From assembly GCF_004569635.1 (NCBI RefSeq), contig NZ_SPOZ01000010.1:1-64000 (forward strand): a DNA stretch of 64,000 nucleotides. The letters run 5' to 3'. This DNA is from Streptococcus sp. LYSM12 (GTDB lineage: Bacteria; Bacillota; Bacilli; Lactobacillales; Streptococcaceae). This document shows, piece by piece, positions 1 through 8,782 of this stretch; position 1 is the stretch's first letter; each line of letters opens with the position of its first letter. The position numbers were made by a program, and so were the translations under genes. The notes under the pieces were generated by a model. The model searched no databases. It saw nothing but the letters and a program-made list of their open reading frames with translations, and was not told where the DNA came from.

Positions 1-551
1 GTAGTGGGGAAACCTTGTTCTATGTCGGTTGTGGATCCTTTTAAAAGAGAAAAATTCCTGTATCATCTGATGATAAACATGTTTAAACAATCCCATTTAT
101 AAACCAATTCAACAGAATTCCCCCAGAAATACCGATGTAACATAACTACTGGAAATTTATTATAATAGTGATAAACAGTTTACAGGTCTATTCTTTGAAT
201 TTATGGCACAGGAAAAAATGTCTTTCCTATCTCAAACAGCAATCAAAACCTTATTCTTCTCTTTTAACAGGGTCTTGGATGCACTGAGAAACGCCAAATT
301 GGGATTGGAGAATACAATCTCGCCACTATCATTTGCTGGAACCTTAAAAAGAGTTTTTTAAACAAATGAACTATAAAGAGAGAGGTCAGGACAATGATGT
401 TCTGACCTCTTAAAGTTCTATTGATATAAACAGGTTTATATCTATCAAAAGTTAGGGGAATAACCTAATCCAGTGGATTAGATTATCCCGAGATTGAAAG
501 CTTAAAAGATAGAAGCTAGGATATTAGATAACCTCAATCCTAGAAATAAAA
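1..551. other. Gene-free left edge
   Basis: I see no credible gene here. A short open stretch on the plus strand (about 273-366) ends in TGA just before a hairpin and could be the tail of a decayed gene, but it matches nothing I recognise. Several scattered stop codons interrupt all frames. Confidence 0.5.
380..411. terminator. Hairpin, possible terminator
   Basis: A perfect 9-bp inverted repeat (AGAGGTCAG / CTGACCTCT) with a short loop. It has no strong T-tract on the plus side and a modest one on the minus side. No intact gene adjoins it, so it may be left over from a lost gene. Confidence 0.4.
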
Positions 552-596
552 GAGTGAGAATAATCGAGACTTCAACATCACGATTAAATCTCACTC
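552..596 (-). terminator. Terminator of the MucBP adhesin gene
   Basis: The inverted repeat GAGTGAGA-ATAATCG / CGATTAAATCTCACTC surrounds a 14-nt loop and is followed, in minus-strand direction, by TTTTATTT. It lies about 110 bp past the stop codon of the LPXTG gene, where a rho-independent terminator is expected. Confidence 0.65.
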
Positions 597-705
597 CTTA
601 GTGGTCGCTTTCATCAACCCACTACAGTTGACTATCTGTCTGGAAAACGAGCATCTCCAAATTAGATGTTCCTGTTTTATCTAAATGCTATAGTATGCAA
701 CAGTC

Positions 706-1875
706 TTATTCTTCTCGCTTGCGTTTTAACCTTAAGCCAGTTGCTCCTAAAAGCATGCCAAGACCAAGTGTTAGCGCTTCTACAGACTGTGTCTTTTCAC
801 CTGTCGCTGGCAATGACTTACTACTTCCAGTTGGACGAACACTTCGTTTATCAACTCCTGGAATACCTGACACATGGCTATCTGGTTTCTTAGGACCTGG
901 AGCTGGTTGTGGTGCTGGATTTTTCTCATATGGCACCGGTGTATCTACTCCTGGATCATTTGGATTGGTAATCGTTGGTGGTACATAGCCTTTGGTTGGA
1001 TCTGTTGGATCAACCGGCTTCAATGGATTGCCTGCAGGATCTTTTGGAGTGTAGCCTGGAATGTACGGTAAAGGTGGATTATCCTCTGGTTCCAATGGGG
1101 TATCATCATATGGGACTGGTGGACGATTGCCTGGATTGTCTACTCCTGGGATATATGGCAAGTAGCTGCCATATTCTCTGTAGATGTAGGTCACATGGGT
1201 TGTTCCCTCTACTACTGTTCCCGTTTCATGATCGCCCTCTTTCACCTTGGCGAAGAAGTAGCGTTTTCCGTCTTTTTCGATAGTGACTGGCTTGTTGTCT
1301 GTGGTGTCATATGGGGTATTGACATCACTTTCTGGCGTATCCACTCTGTCGCTTGCGATGCTCTCACCCTTTTCATTCACATAGCGAACAACAACTGTTC
1401 CCTTTGGTGCTGGATCTTTCTCATATGGCACCGGCGTATCTGTACCTGGATCATTTGGATTGGTAATTGATGGCGGTACGTAGCCTTTGCTTGGATCTGT
1501 TGGATCAGCTGGCTTCAATGGATTGCCCGCAGGATCCTTTGGAGTATAGCCTGGAATGTATGGTAAAGGTGGATTATCCTCTGGTTCCAATGGGGTGTCA
1601 TCATATGGGACTGGTGGACGGTCACCTGGATTGTCTACTCCTGGGATATACGGCAAGTAGCTGCCATATTCTCTGTAGATATAGGTCACGTGGGTTGGTC
1701 CCTCTACCACTGTTCCTGTTTCATGATCGCCCTCTTTCACCTTGGCGAAGAAGTAGCGTTTGCCGTCTTTTTCGATAACAGTAGGCTTGTTGTCTGTGGT
1801 GTCGTATGGGGTATTAACATCACTTTCTGGCGTATCCACTCTGTCGCTTGCGATGCTCTCACCCTTTTCATTCAC
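706..1875 (-). pseudogene. 3' part of frameshifted MucBP LPXTG adhesin
   Basis: This is the downstream remainder of the adhesin gene that starts near 5282. It encodes two more ~165-residue MucBP-type repeat units (each with a GSYLPYIPGVD motif and proline-rich linker), then a Ser/Pro-rich wall-spanning segment. The C-terminus carries an LPATG sortase motif at about residue 355, a hydrophobic segment and a KRKREE tail. The apparent start codon is an internal GTG inside a repeat with no ribosome-binding site, so I read this as cut off by a one-base deletion near 1899-1902 rather than as a separate gene. If that deletion is real, the main product is secreted without its anchor. Confidence 0.85.
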
Positions 1876-2840
1876 ATAGCGAACAACGACTGTTCCCTTC
1901 TCACTTCTGGTGCTGGATCTTTCTCATATGGCACCGGTGTATCCACTCCTGGATCATTTGGATTGGTAATCGTTGGTGGTACGTAGCCTTTGCTTGGATC
2001 TGTTGGATCAACTGGCGTCAATGGATTGCCCGCAGGATCCTTTGGAGTGTAGCCTGGAATGTATGGTAAAGGTGGATTGTCCTCTGGTTCCAATGGGGTG
2101 TCATCATATGGGACTGGTGGACGGTCACCTGGATTGTCTACTCCTGGGATATATGGCAAGTAGCTGCCATATTCTCTGTAGATATAGGTCACGTGGGTTG
2201 GTCCCTCTACCACTGTTCCCGTTTCATGATCGCCCTCTTTCACCTTGGCGAAGAAGTAGCGTTTTCCGTCTTTTTCGATAACAGTAGGCTTGTTGTCTGT
2301 GGTGTCATATGGGGTATTGACATCACTTTCTGGCGTATCCACTCTGTCGCTTGCGATGCTCTCACCCTTTTCATTCACATAGCGAACAACGACCGTTCCT
2401 TTCTTCACTTCTGGGGCTGGATCTTTCTCATATGGCACCGGCGTATCTGTACCTGGATCATTTGGATTGGTAATCGTTGGTGGTACATAGCCTTTGCTTG
2501 GATCTGTTGGATCAACTGGTTTCAATGGGTTGCCTGCAGGATCCTTTGGAGTGTAGCCTGGAATATACGGTAAAGGTGGATTATCCTCTGGTTCCAATGG
2601 GGTATCATCATATGGGACTGGTGGACGATCGCCTGGAGTATCCACTCCTGGGATATACGGCAAGTAGCTGCCATATTCTCTGTAGATGTAAGTCACATGG
2701 GTTGGACCCTCTACCACTGTTCCCGTTTCATGATCGCCCTCTTTCACCTTGGCGAAGAAGTAGCGTTTGCCGTCTTTTTCGATAACAGTAGGCTTGTTAT
2801 CTGTGGTGTCGTATGGGGTACCTACATATGAAGATGGTGT
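880..2840 (-). repeat. Four ~500-bp tandem repeats in the adhesin gene
   Basis: Four near-identical direct repeats of about 500 bp encode a MucBP-type domain plus a proline-rich PPVPYDDTPLEP-type linker. The same landmark (GKRYFFAKVKEGDHETG) recurs at about 1250, 1750, 2250 and 2755. The units are nearly identical at DNA level, so homologous recombination could readily add or remove them. Confidence 0.85.
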
Positions 2841-5288
2841 ATCTTCTTGTGGCTCTTTAATTTCCGTGCCATCAATAGTGACGTACTTGATAACCACATC
2901 ACCTTTTGATTTTTCTTTGTACACATAAGTCACTTCTGTTGTGCCTTCTACTACTTTTCCTATTTCAGCACCTGATGTTGTTAAGCGACCATTCTGATCA
3001 ACGTTTCCTACTGCATAATTTCCAGCCGGCACCAACTCATATATTTTGCCATTTTTTTCAACTGTCAGTGGACGATTATCTTCATGAGTGTTGTAATCTG
3101 TTCCTGTTGAAGCTTGATCCATATCTTTAACAGATTCTTTAATCTCTGTTCCATTTAGATCAACATATTTAACGATAACATCGCCTTTTACAATTTCATA
3201 AATATATGTTACTAACTTGTCCTTATTGGCTTCTGTCACACCTGTTGGTGCATCAGAATCTGATTTATGCTCAACGAAGCGGTAAGTAGCGCCATTAAAT
3301 ACGATTGTATTTGGCTTATAGGTGTCAGTTGTTGTATCGTAACTTGTAGCGATAGGTTCTTTTTGAGAAACTATTTGCGGATCTTTTATAGGGTTTCCTT
3401 GTTTATCGTAGTAATTGACTGAAACTGTACCTTGTTTACGATAATAATAGACTGTTTCTTTCATTCCCGGTGTTAATGGGTTCAAAAGCGAAAAAATAAC
3501 TCTCTTCACTTTGACATTTGGATCAGCAGGGGCGGTAGCTATCTGGAAGCTTGTTCCTTGTTCCTTATTTCCAATTTTTGATTCTTGGCCTGGTGATAGA
3601 ACTTCACTAGTAAATAGTACTCGCCATTCCCCTTCTGGATGTTCTATTTGGGAAACAAATGTTGGCACACCGTCTTTCAAAATAGTCCACGCTAAAATCT
3701 GTATAACAACATCACCTTGTTCATTAATAATAGTATGTACACGACTATTTGGTCCCTTTGGATCATTATCCCTATAGATCCTTTGTCCACCTACCGTAAA
3801 TGGTCGTCTTATTGCACCATCTTGTGGTTCTCCCGAAACATATTCATAACCTTCAATCTCACGTTTATGTGAACCTTCGAACAAATCTCCTTCTTTACCG
3901 GTAATTTCATATTTAGCTAACAACTTGTTAGTTCCTTCTTCTTTATACTGAACAACATTTGTCACTAAACGTGGAACCTCAAAATCCTGACGATGGGCAT
4001 TTCTGACCGCAAATTTATCGGAAGCCAATAATTCATATTTACCGGCAACATATGTCGCTGGACTTAAGGCATAAGAACGGAAAACGACTAAATCTCTTGA
4101 AATAGCAAAATCAGACTCCACAGTAGCATAGCTAGCTTCCATCCAGAACTGAGCATTACCTTGTTTAGTAGTTATTGATGGGAGTTGCAGTCTAAATTGT
4201 TTAACATTATCACCATTGTTACTAGTAACAGGTACTTCTTCTTTAGTCAATACCAGTCTTGAATACTCTTTTTGCGTATCCTTATCCACAACACGAATGA
4301 CTACATCTCTATTCTCACTAGCTGTTCTTAGTGTAGACAATGTAATATAGTAATTTCCGAATTGTCCATCTTCATTAAAGGATGACTTATATGGTCCATC
4401 TGGCTTGAACGGTATAAGATCAATAATACCTATCGTTTGATATCCAGGCGTTGGATCTGGATTAAAACCAACAAGTCTGTCGGCTGGGTATTCAGACGGT
4501 GTAATTCTTGCGCCATTTTCATCATCCATGTTCGGGGTTACTAAAGCATCAACTTCTTTATCCACTAGCTTACCAGTAATTTCTGGTGCTGTTTCTGGAG
4601 ATACTGTGGGTGTAATCACTTCTTTTTCAATCGTTTTTCCTGTAAAACCTTGTAAAGAAGTGTTATTTGCAACATCTTTTTTTAGTTCTCCTGGTACTAA
4701 ATGACTAGTTGCTGTTTCTGAGGAAGCTTCTGACGATGAACGGATCCCCCTATTCACATCACTATCCCCAATTTTTTTGACTTTTATCTCAATTACATTG
4801 TCTTGTTTTTCAATAATTTCTTTTGATACTGTTTTCAGTTGTCCATCAGCCAGGTCGTAGCCTTTCGGTAATTGGTTAACTGTTTCATAAATAGTTGCCT
4901 TTGCAATTTCATCGTAAGTATCAATAGGGAACAAATGGACAGTGTTTGCTACAATTTCCCCTGTTTGTTCTTCAATATACACTACTTCATATTTTATAGA
5001 AGCTCGTCTTTGAGAAACAATAAGGTTATGCTCTTCAGCATTAACAAATACTGTATCTGAAATCTCCTCTGCACCTAGCTTATTTTCCGAAACAGTTACA
5101 TCCGAAGTAACTATTCCCAATGAAGATTCCGGCTGCTCTGGCTCTTCTGCCTGAACTGTATCAATACCAGTTGACAAGATAGCACCCAAGAAAACGCTTG
5201 CCAAACCAAAATGATATTTCCGAAGTGCAAAACGTTGCTTCATTGAATACCAGTCAAACTTCTTTCTTTTGTCCTTTTTCAAAAGCAA
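1872..5288 (-). CDS. MucBP-repeat LPXTG adhesin, 5' part (truncated)
   Basis: A large surface adhesin, in this sequence ending early through a frameshift. The N-terminus has a YSIRK-type signal peptide (RFALRKYHFGLASVFLGA, roughly residues 19-48). Next come a low-complexity segment, a unique region of about 400 residues (roughly 250-640) that is probably the ligand-binding part, and then MucBP-like repeats (GTVSVNYYD..., DVIVKYVDLNGTEI..., and longer units). The annotated first codon is TTG at 5288, but the GGAG at about 5292-5296 is only 3 nt from it; the TTG at 5282 is better spaced. After PAPEV the frame shifts relative to the sister repeat and stops at 1872. The in-frame continuation (706-1875) carries the LPATG anchor. 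MucBP domains bind mucin glycoproteins in lactobacilli and Listeria; the ligand here is unknown. The promoter holds a poly-G tract. Confidence 0.85.
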   Translation of the reverse strand: MLLKKDKRKKFDWYSMKQRFALRKYHFGLASVFLGAILSTGIDTVQAEEPEQPESSLGIVTSDVTVSENKLGAEEISDTVFVNAEEHNLIVSQRRASIKYEVVYIEEQTGEIVANTVHLFPIDTYDEIAKATIYETVNQLPKGYDLADGQLKTVSKEIIEKQDNVIEIKVKKIGDSDVNRGIRSSSEASSETATSHLVPGELKKDVANNTSLQGFTGKTIEKEVITPTVSPETAPEITGKLVDKEVDALVTPNMDDENGARITPSEYPADRLVGFNPDPTPGYQTIGIIDLIPFKPDGPYKSSFNEDGQFGNYYITLSTLRTASENRDVVIRVVDKDTQKEYSRLVLTKEEVPVTSNNGDNVKQFRLQLPSITTKQGNAQFWMEASYATVESDFAISRDLVVFRSYALSPATYVAGKYELLASDKFAVRNAHRQDFEVPRLVTNVVQYKEEGTNKLLAKYEITGKEGDLFEGSHKREIEGYEYVSGEPQDGAIRRPFTVGGQRIYRDNDPKGPNSRVHTIINEQGDVVIQILAWTILKDGVPTFVSQIEHPEGEWRVLFTSEVLSPGQESKIGNKEQGTSFQIATAPADPNVKVKRVIFSLLNPLTPGMKETVYYYRKQGTVSVNYYDKQGNPIKDPQIVSQKEPIATSYDTTTDTYKPNTIVFNGATYRFVEHKSDSDAPTGVTEANKDKLVTYIYEIVKGDVIVKYVDLNGTEIKESVKDMDQASTGTDYNTHEDNRPLTVEKNGKIYELVPAGNYAVGNVDQNGRLTTSGAEIGKVVEGTTEVTYVYKEKSKGDVVIKYVTIDGTEIKEPQEDTPSSYVGTPYDTTDNKPTVIEKDGKRYFFAKVKEGDHETGTVVEGPTHVTYIYREYGSYLPYIPGVDTPGDRPPVPYDDTPLEPEDNPPLPYIPGYTPKDPAGNPLKPVDPTDPSKGYVPPTITNPNDPGTDTPVPYEKDPAPEVKKGTVVVRYVNEKGESIASDRVDTPESDVNTPYDTTDNKPTVIEKDGKRYFFAKVKEGDHETGTVVEGPTHVTYIYREYGSYLPYIPGVDNPGDRPPVPYDDTPLEPEDNPPLPYIPGYTPKDPAGNPLTPVDPTDPSKGYVPPTITNPNDPGVDTPVPYEKDPAPEVRREQSLFAM

Positions 5289-5364
5289 GTACTCCTTTAT
5301 TTTTTATACATAAACGTAAACAATTTTCTTTAAAAGAAATTATCGAAATCTATGCTACAAAACG

Positions 5365-5391
5365 ATTATACCCCCCCCCCGACTTTGTCAA
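5365..5391 (-). promoter_or_regulatory. Promoter with G10 tract in spacer (adhesin)
   Basis: Minus-strand reading gives a perfect -35 TTGACA (5386-5391), a 15-nt spacer that is AAGTC followed by ten G, and a perfect -10 TATAAT (5365-5370). It lies about 80 nt upstream of the adhesin start. Sigma-70-type promoters prefer a 17-nt spacer, so gain or loss of G by strand slippage should tune or switch transcription. The hexamers and tract are directly visible; switching is inferred. Confidence 0.8.
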
Positions 5392-5466
5392 CTTATTTGA
5401 TGCTAATGATAGAGAACATTTTAAGCCTTTTTTCTTTCCGAATCATTATACCTATTTTAAGCATAA

Positions 5467-5533
5467 GAAAAGAACCTCCTTAATAGGAATAGCCTCTATC
5501 TTTTTTGCTATTCACTTATAAGTGGTTCTTTTC
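5467..5533 (-). terminator. Long palindrome, likely terminator of the sec/gtf operon
   Basis: A 10-bp perfect outer stem (GAAAAGAACC / GGTTCTTTTC) encloses an inner 7-bp stem (GAATAGC / GCTATTC). It sits between the asp4-like gene and the adhesin promoter, so it probably separates the two transcription units. The T-tract on the minus strand is imperfect. Confidence 0.5.
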
Positions 5534-5583
5534 AATCGGCTAAGAAATGTATCGCGAATAGTAGCCCTACTTTCTTTATCCAA

Positions 5584-5694
5584 TATAGCCGTTTCGTTTA
5601 TTTTTAGTACGAGGCAACGAGTCGCAGGCAGGTAATACTGGAGTACTGCAAGACGAGTCAACGAAGTAATAAAAATAGAAACGAAATGACTATA
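5584..5694 (+). mobile_element. RUP-like palindromic element, copy 1
   Basis: One of about ten copies in the window of a ~106-bp element. It begins TATAGYCRTTTCGTTT, ends near AAACGAAATGACTATA, and has a conserved core (GTACTAGGCAAGGAGCTGC and GGCAAAGCGAGTTAACGAAG). The ends are inverted repeats, TA flanks both sides, and no coding capacity exists. This matches a non-autonomous MITE of the IS630/Tc1 type such as the pneumococcal RUP. This copy is slightly longer through a small duplication in the core (GCAGGCAGGTAATAC). Confidence 0.85.
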
Positions 5695-5769
5695 CTATTT
5701 ATTTTTTACGAGTTTACGCATATTCTTTGATACAAGGAGAGAAACACCTAAGCCATCAACTGTGTAGAT

Positions 5770-5937
5770 TTACAGCAAATAGCGAAGTAAGGGCAGTAGA
5801 ACTGCGAGTGTTACCAATACAACAACTATCAAATAAAACAGGGATTGTTTGCTCTTTTCTTTCTCACTCTTTTCATAACGAGCCTCACTGATTCGCTCAT
5901 AAATATCGTTCTCCAATAGCTCATTTCTTTTTGGCAT
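5770..5937 (-). CDS. Asp4-like accessory Sec small membrane protein
   Basis: A 55-codon gene starting MPKRNELLENDIYERISEAR. It has a charged N-terminal half and one C-terminal membrane segment (about residues 34-53, FYLIVVVLVTLAVLLPLLRYLL), the layout of a SecE-like protein. The start ATG is preceded by GGAGG at 7-nt spacing, and it begins 24 bp after gtfB stops. In S. gordonii, gtfB is followed by asp4 and asp5, which encode SecE- and SecG-like partners of SecY2. Position and shape support asp4; sequence identity was not tested. No asp5-like gene follows; an RUP-like element and a palindrome fill the space. Confidence 0.75.
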   Translation of the reverse strand: MPKRNELLENDIYERISEARYEKSEKEKSKQSLFYLIVVVLVTLAVLLPLLRYLL

Positions 5938-5960
5938 ACGCTAACCTCCATTCTCAATCT

Positions 5961-7271
5961 TTAGCTCAACAAATCTCGATAACTCTCGACTAATTCTTGA
6001 CCACTTTCATTTCGTTGCCTCTTGACTAAATCCTTTAAATACGATTGCGCTCGTAACCAGTTGGCTAATTTTTCTGGCTCTTCTGAAGAGAAAGTAGCTT
6101 CTCTTAACACAAAACTAGGATTGTGCAGAGTATTTTTAAAACCTGCAATCAATAGATTATGCTCAAATGCTTGTCTCACTGCTGATAAAATTTCACTGCC
6201 GTGATTAATATCTAAATAAATATCACATATCTGTAACAGTTTTTCTACCTGTCGCGGCGCTACATTGGGATAGAGAGTTACATGAGGTACATCACCATAG
6301 CTTGTCAATCTCTGAGACATTTCTGTCAATGCAGCGATATGAAAGCGAAAATCATGTAGCTGAGAAACCAGCGTCTCCAGTCCCTCTAACTGATCTGAAT
6401 TTGTCAAAATAAGAATATCCTTTTGATTGTGATTTTCCGATTGACTTGGATAAATATAACCTAAATAACTAACTTTTTGTTGCTCCTCTAACGAAAGCAG
6501 TTGAAGCAGTTTATCATAACTGTCTTTATCCTGCACGATAATCTTCTTGGTTCGTTTCGCAGATCCTGATAAAATTAATCGCATATTTCCAGGAACGTGA
6601 TCGCCAATTTTTTCTTGCCAAAATAGAATATCCTCTCCCTCTTCATTCAAGTAATACGAGATAACAAATGGAGTAGAAAGAGAATTATACCAAATTGCAG
6701 AGGTATCTAGACCTGCCTCCTTGAAATAAAATAGGAAGAAATCAGAGCGGCTTTCAAAGGTATAGACTTTTCCTTTCCAATAGAGAAAAATCAAGCCCAT
6801 TTGGAGATTCTCAACAACTACTTCCTGCCCAGATACTCGGTAATACTTTTTGTAAATGACCTGTTCTTCCTCATTCATGTAACTTTTTGCATATAACCAA
6901 CCGTATTGATTATAATGGTCTGTCCGATACACTTTTTGTGTGTTCGTTAACCAATCGACATCTTTCACAAGTCGCAGATGCTTTGGTTCATGGTAGTAGA
7001 TATTTGCTTTCTTTTCACTAAAATTCCAGATTTCACCCTGCGTATTGGTTCCTGTAATCTGCCAAAAATCCGGCACCACAACTTGATTAAAATAGCGCGG
7101 GGACGTACTACCTTCTTCCATTCCACAAAAGAAAGAGTAGGGGGAGGTTATCCCTTCTGGCAAACAACCATCATCATTTACTACGACTCCAAGACCAGTA
7201 AAACCTGCTGTTTTGAGAGAATAATATAAGTCACGTGTCGCTGGATTCAACCAATCAAATAAGGCTATCAT
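5961..7271 (-). CDS. GtfB, co-transferase for SRR O-GlcNAcylation
   Basis: GtfB is the non-catalytic, GT-B-fold partner of GtfA. It binds the SRR polypeptide and presents Ser/Thr for addition of the first GlcNAc in the cytosol. The 437-residue length and opening (MIALFDWLNPATRDLYYSL) fit the family. A GTG at 7274 is possible, but the ATG at 7271 has better spacing to GGAG. The start lies inside the gtfA 3' end, so the two are translationally coupled. It lies directly before the asp4-like gene at the end of the secY2-asp4 operon. Confidence 0.92.
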   Translation of the reverse strand: MIALFDWLNPATRDLYYSLKTAGFTGLGVVVNDDGCLPEGITSPYSFFCGMEEGSTSPRYFNQVVVPDFWQITGTNTQGEIWNFSEKKANIYYHEPKHLRLVKDVDWLTNTQKVYRTDHYNQYGWLYAKSYMNEEEQVIYKKYYRVSGQEVVVENLQMGLIFLYWKGKVYTFESRSDFFLFYFKEAGLDTSAIWYNSLSTPFVISYYLNEEGEDILFWQEKIGDHVPGNMRLILSGSAKRTKKIIVQDKDSYDKLLQLLSLEEQQKVSYLGYIYPSQSENHNQKDILILTNSDQLEGLETLVSQLHDFRFHIAALTEMSQRLTSYGDVPHVTLYPNVAPRQVEKLLQICDIYLDINHGSEILSAVRQAFEHNLLIAGFKNTLHNPSFVLREATFSSEEPEKLANWLRAQSYLKDLVKRQRNESGQELVESYRDLLS

Positions 7272-8772
7272 CACTCATCTCCTTTACAAACTGTGTCCAT
7301 CTTTCTTCCAAACGCTGGTGCAAGAAAGACTCTGCTACTTTATACGAGGCAGCCTGGGCCTGCTCTTGATTCATTTCACTGTAATACCGGCAAATCTTTT
7401 CTGCAAAGGCTAGTGACATTTTCTGACTATCATCTGGCTCTTGGCGTTTGATTAAATATCCATTTTTACCATTTTCAACAAAGGTTTGATTACCATAAGG
7501 AACATCCAGTCCTATCAGGGGCAAACCTGATCCTACCGCTTCCATCAAGGTTAAACCAAATCCCTCACTTGTAGAAGCAGTCAGATATAGTTCATAGTCT
7601 TTATAAATTTCTGATAGATTCTGGTGACCTTTCAGTTGAATATAGTCCTCAGCTTGGTAATCTTGAATTAACTGCATTAGTTTATGGCGTTCACCACCTT
7701 CTCCATAAATATCAAAGGTGAGCTCCGGTAAGCTTTTACGAGCTAATATCACTGCCTGAACAAGCCAATCAATATGTTTTTCACTCGCCAAGCGAGATCC
7801 TGTTATCAACGCATACCGCTTTCTGGTCCTTTCTGGCTGACGCAGCACTTCCAGACTTCCAACTGGAATCACATAAATTTTAGGGCTATACGATGTATAG
7901 GTCCGGAATTGTTGCGCCAGGACTTCTTTTTGACCTTGCGTTGATACGATAAAAGCATCGATTTTATCTGCATTGGTAAACTGATATTCATAATAGTTAT
8001 TCCAAAGAATATGCTGTTCATTCGTTCCTGCAACACTGAAATGTTCTGCATGAATGACCACACCTAATTTTGCAGCACCACGGTGTTGCAATACTGCTTG
8101 ACCAATACCAGTCGAGCGATCAAGAAGCAGAATATCCTTTGATGTTAGTTCCAATTTTTCGAGCATGGTAGCAATTAAATCTTCTTTCGACTGGCAAATG
8201 CGGTCTTTGAAGCAGAACATACTTGTGTTCCCTTGCTGGATTTCCTCATAGGCCACGCTGCCATCTTCATTGAAAAAACTACGTTGATATAGTTGAGGAG
8301 TATCGTCTTTCGGCGTATAATATTCACTAAAAATTTTAGTGTAACTATAATAATCTTTCCGAAGTAACTTTCCTTTGGCTACATATTCCACTCGTTGAAC
8401 ATATTGATGTTCTTCGCCACAAACAGCCGCATTCACATATAAATCCTGACCTTCAAAATAGTAGCGAATTAACTGGTGACCTGTCTCTATCTTTTTAATT
8501 GGTCGGCTAAATGTTGCCTCCAACTGATCACGTGTATAGGTCGTCGGAGCCACTTTTATATCTGTGAAAAAACCATACAACCAGATAATCTCCTCATCTT
8601 GAAAACCAATATTGTTGGTAAAATGTTGGAGATTCTCAGATTGAAACATATCTGTAAAAATAAACTTAGCTGGGATACCTAATTCTCTAAGGACTGTGGC
8701 GCGATAAGCCTGTGCATATTCTACGCCACTACTGGCCCAGCCAATTCCCAAATTGATATTGTAAACTGTCAT
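7255..8772 (-). CDS. GtfA, peptide GlcNAc transferase for SRR adhesin
   Basis: The catalytic half of the GtfA-GtfB enzyme that transfers GlcNAc from UDP-GlcNAc to Ser/Thr of the SRR adhesin. The N-terminus MTVYNINLGIGWASSGVEYAQ is the hallmark of the family. An inserted DUF1975-type region covers about residues 50-180, and the C-terminal GT4 domain has the E-X7-E motif in SEGFGLTLMEAVGSGLPLIG (about residue 400). I prefer the ATG at 8772 over one 18 bp upstream because family members start at MTVYNIN and a GAGAGAAAG sequence precedes it. It follows secA2 by 10 bp. Confidence 0.95.
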   Translation of the reverse strand: MTVYNINLGIGWASSGVEYAQAYRATVLRELGIPAKFIFTDMFQSENLQHFTNNIGFQDEEIIWLYGFFTDIKVAPTTYTRDQLEATFSRPIKKIETGHQLIRYYFEGQDLYVNAAVCGEEHQYVQRVEYVAKGKLLRKDYYSYTKIFSEYYTPKDDTPQLYQRSFFNEDGSVAYEEIQQGNTSMFCFKDRICQSKEDLIATMLEKLELTSKDILLLDRSTGIGQAVLQHRGAAKLGVVIHAEHFSVAGTNEQHILWNNYYEYQFTNADKIDAFIVSTQGQKEVLAQQFRTYTSYSPKIYVIPVGSLEVLRQPERTRKRYALITGSRLASEKHIDWLVQAVILARKSLPELTFDIYGEGGERHKLMQLIQDYQAEDYIQLKGHQNLSEIYKDYELYLTASTSEGFGLTLMEAVGSGLPLIGLDVPYGNQTFVENGKNGYLIKRQEPDDSQKMSLAFAEKICRYYSEMNQEQAQAASYKVAESFLHQRLEERWTQFVKEMSDDSLI

Positions 8773-8782
8773 ACTTTCTCTC

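Noticed and set aside
273..366. Possible transposase tail at the left edge
   Set aside because: About 30 codons with no family motif; too little to support a call.
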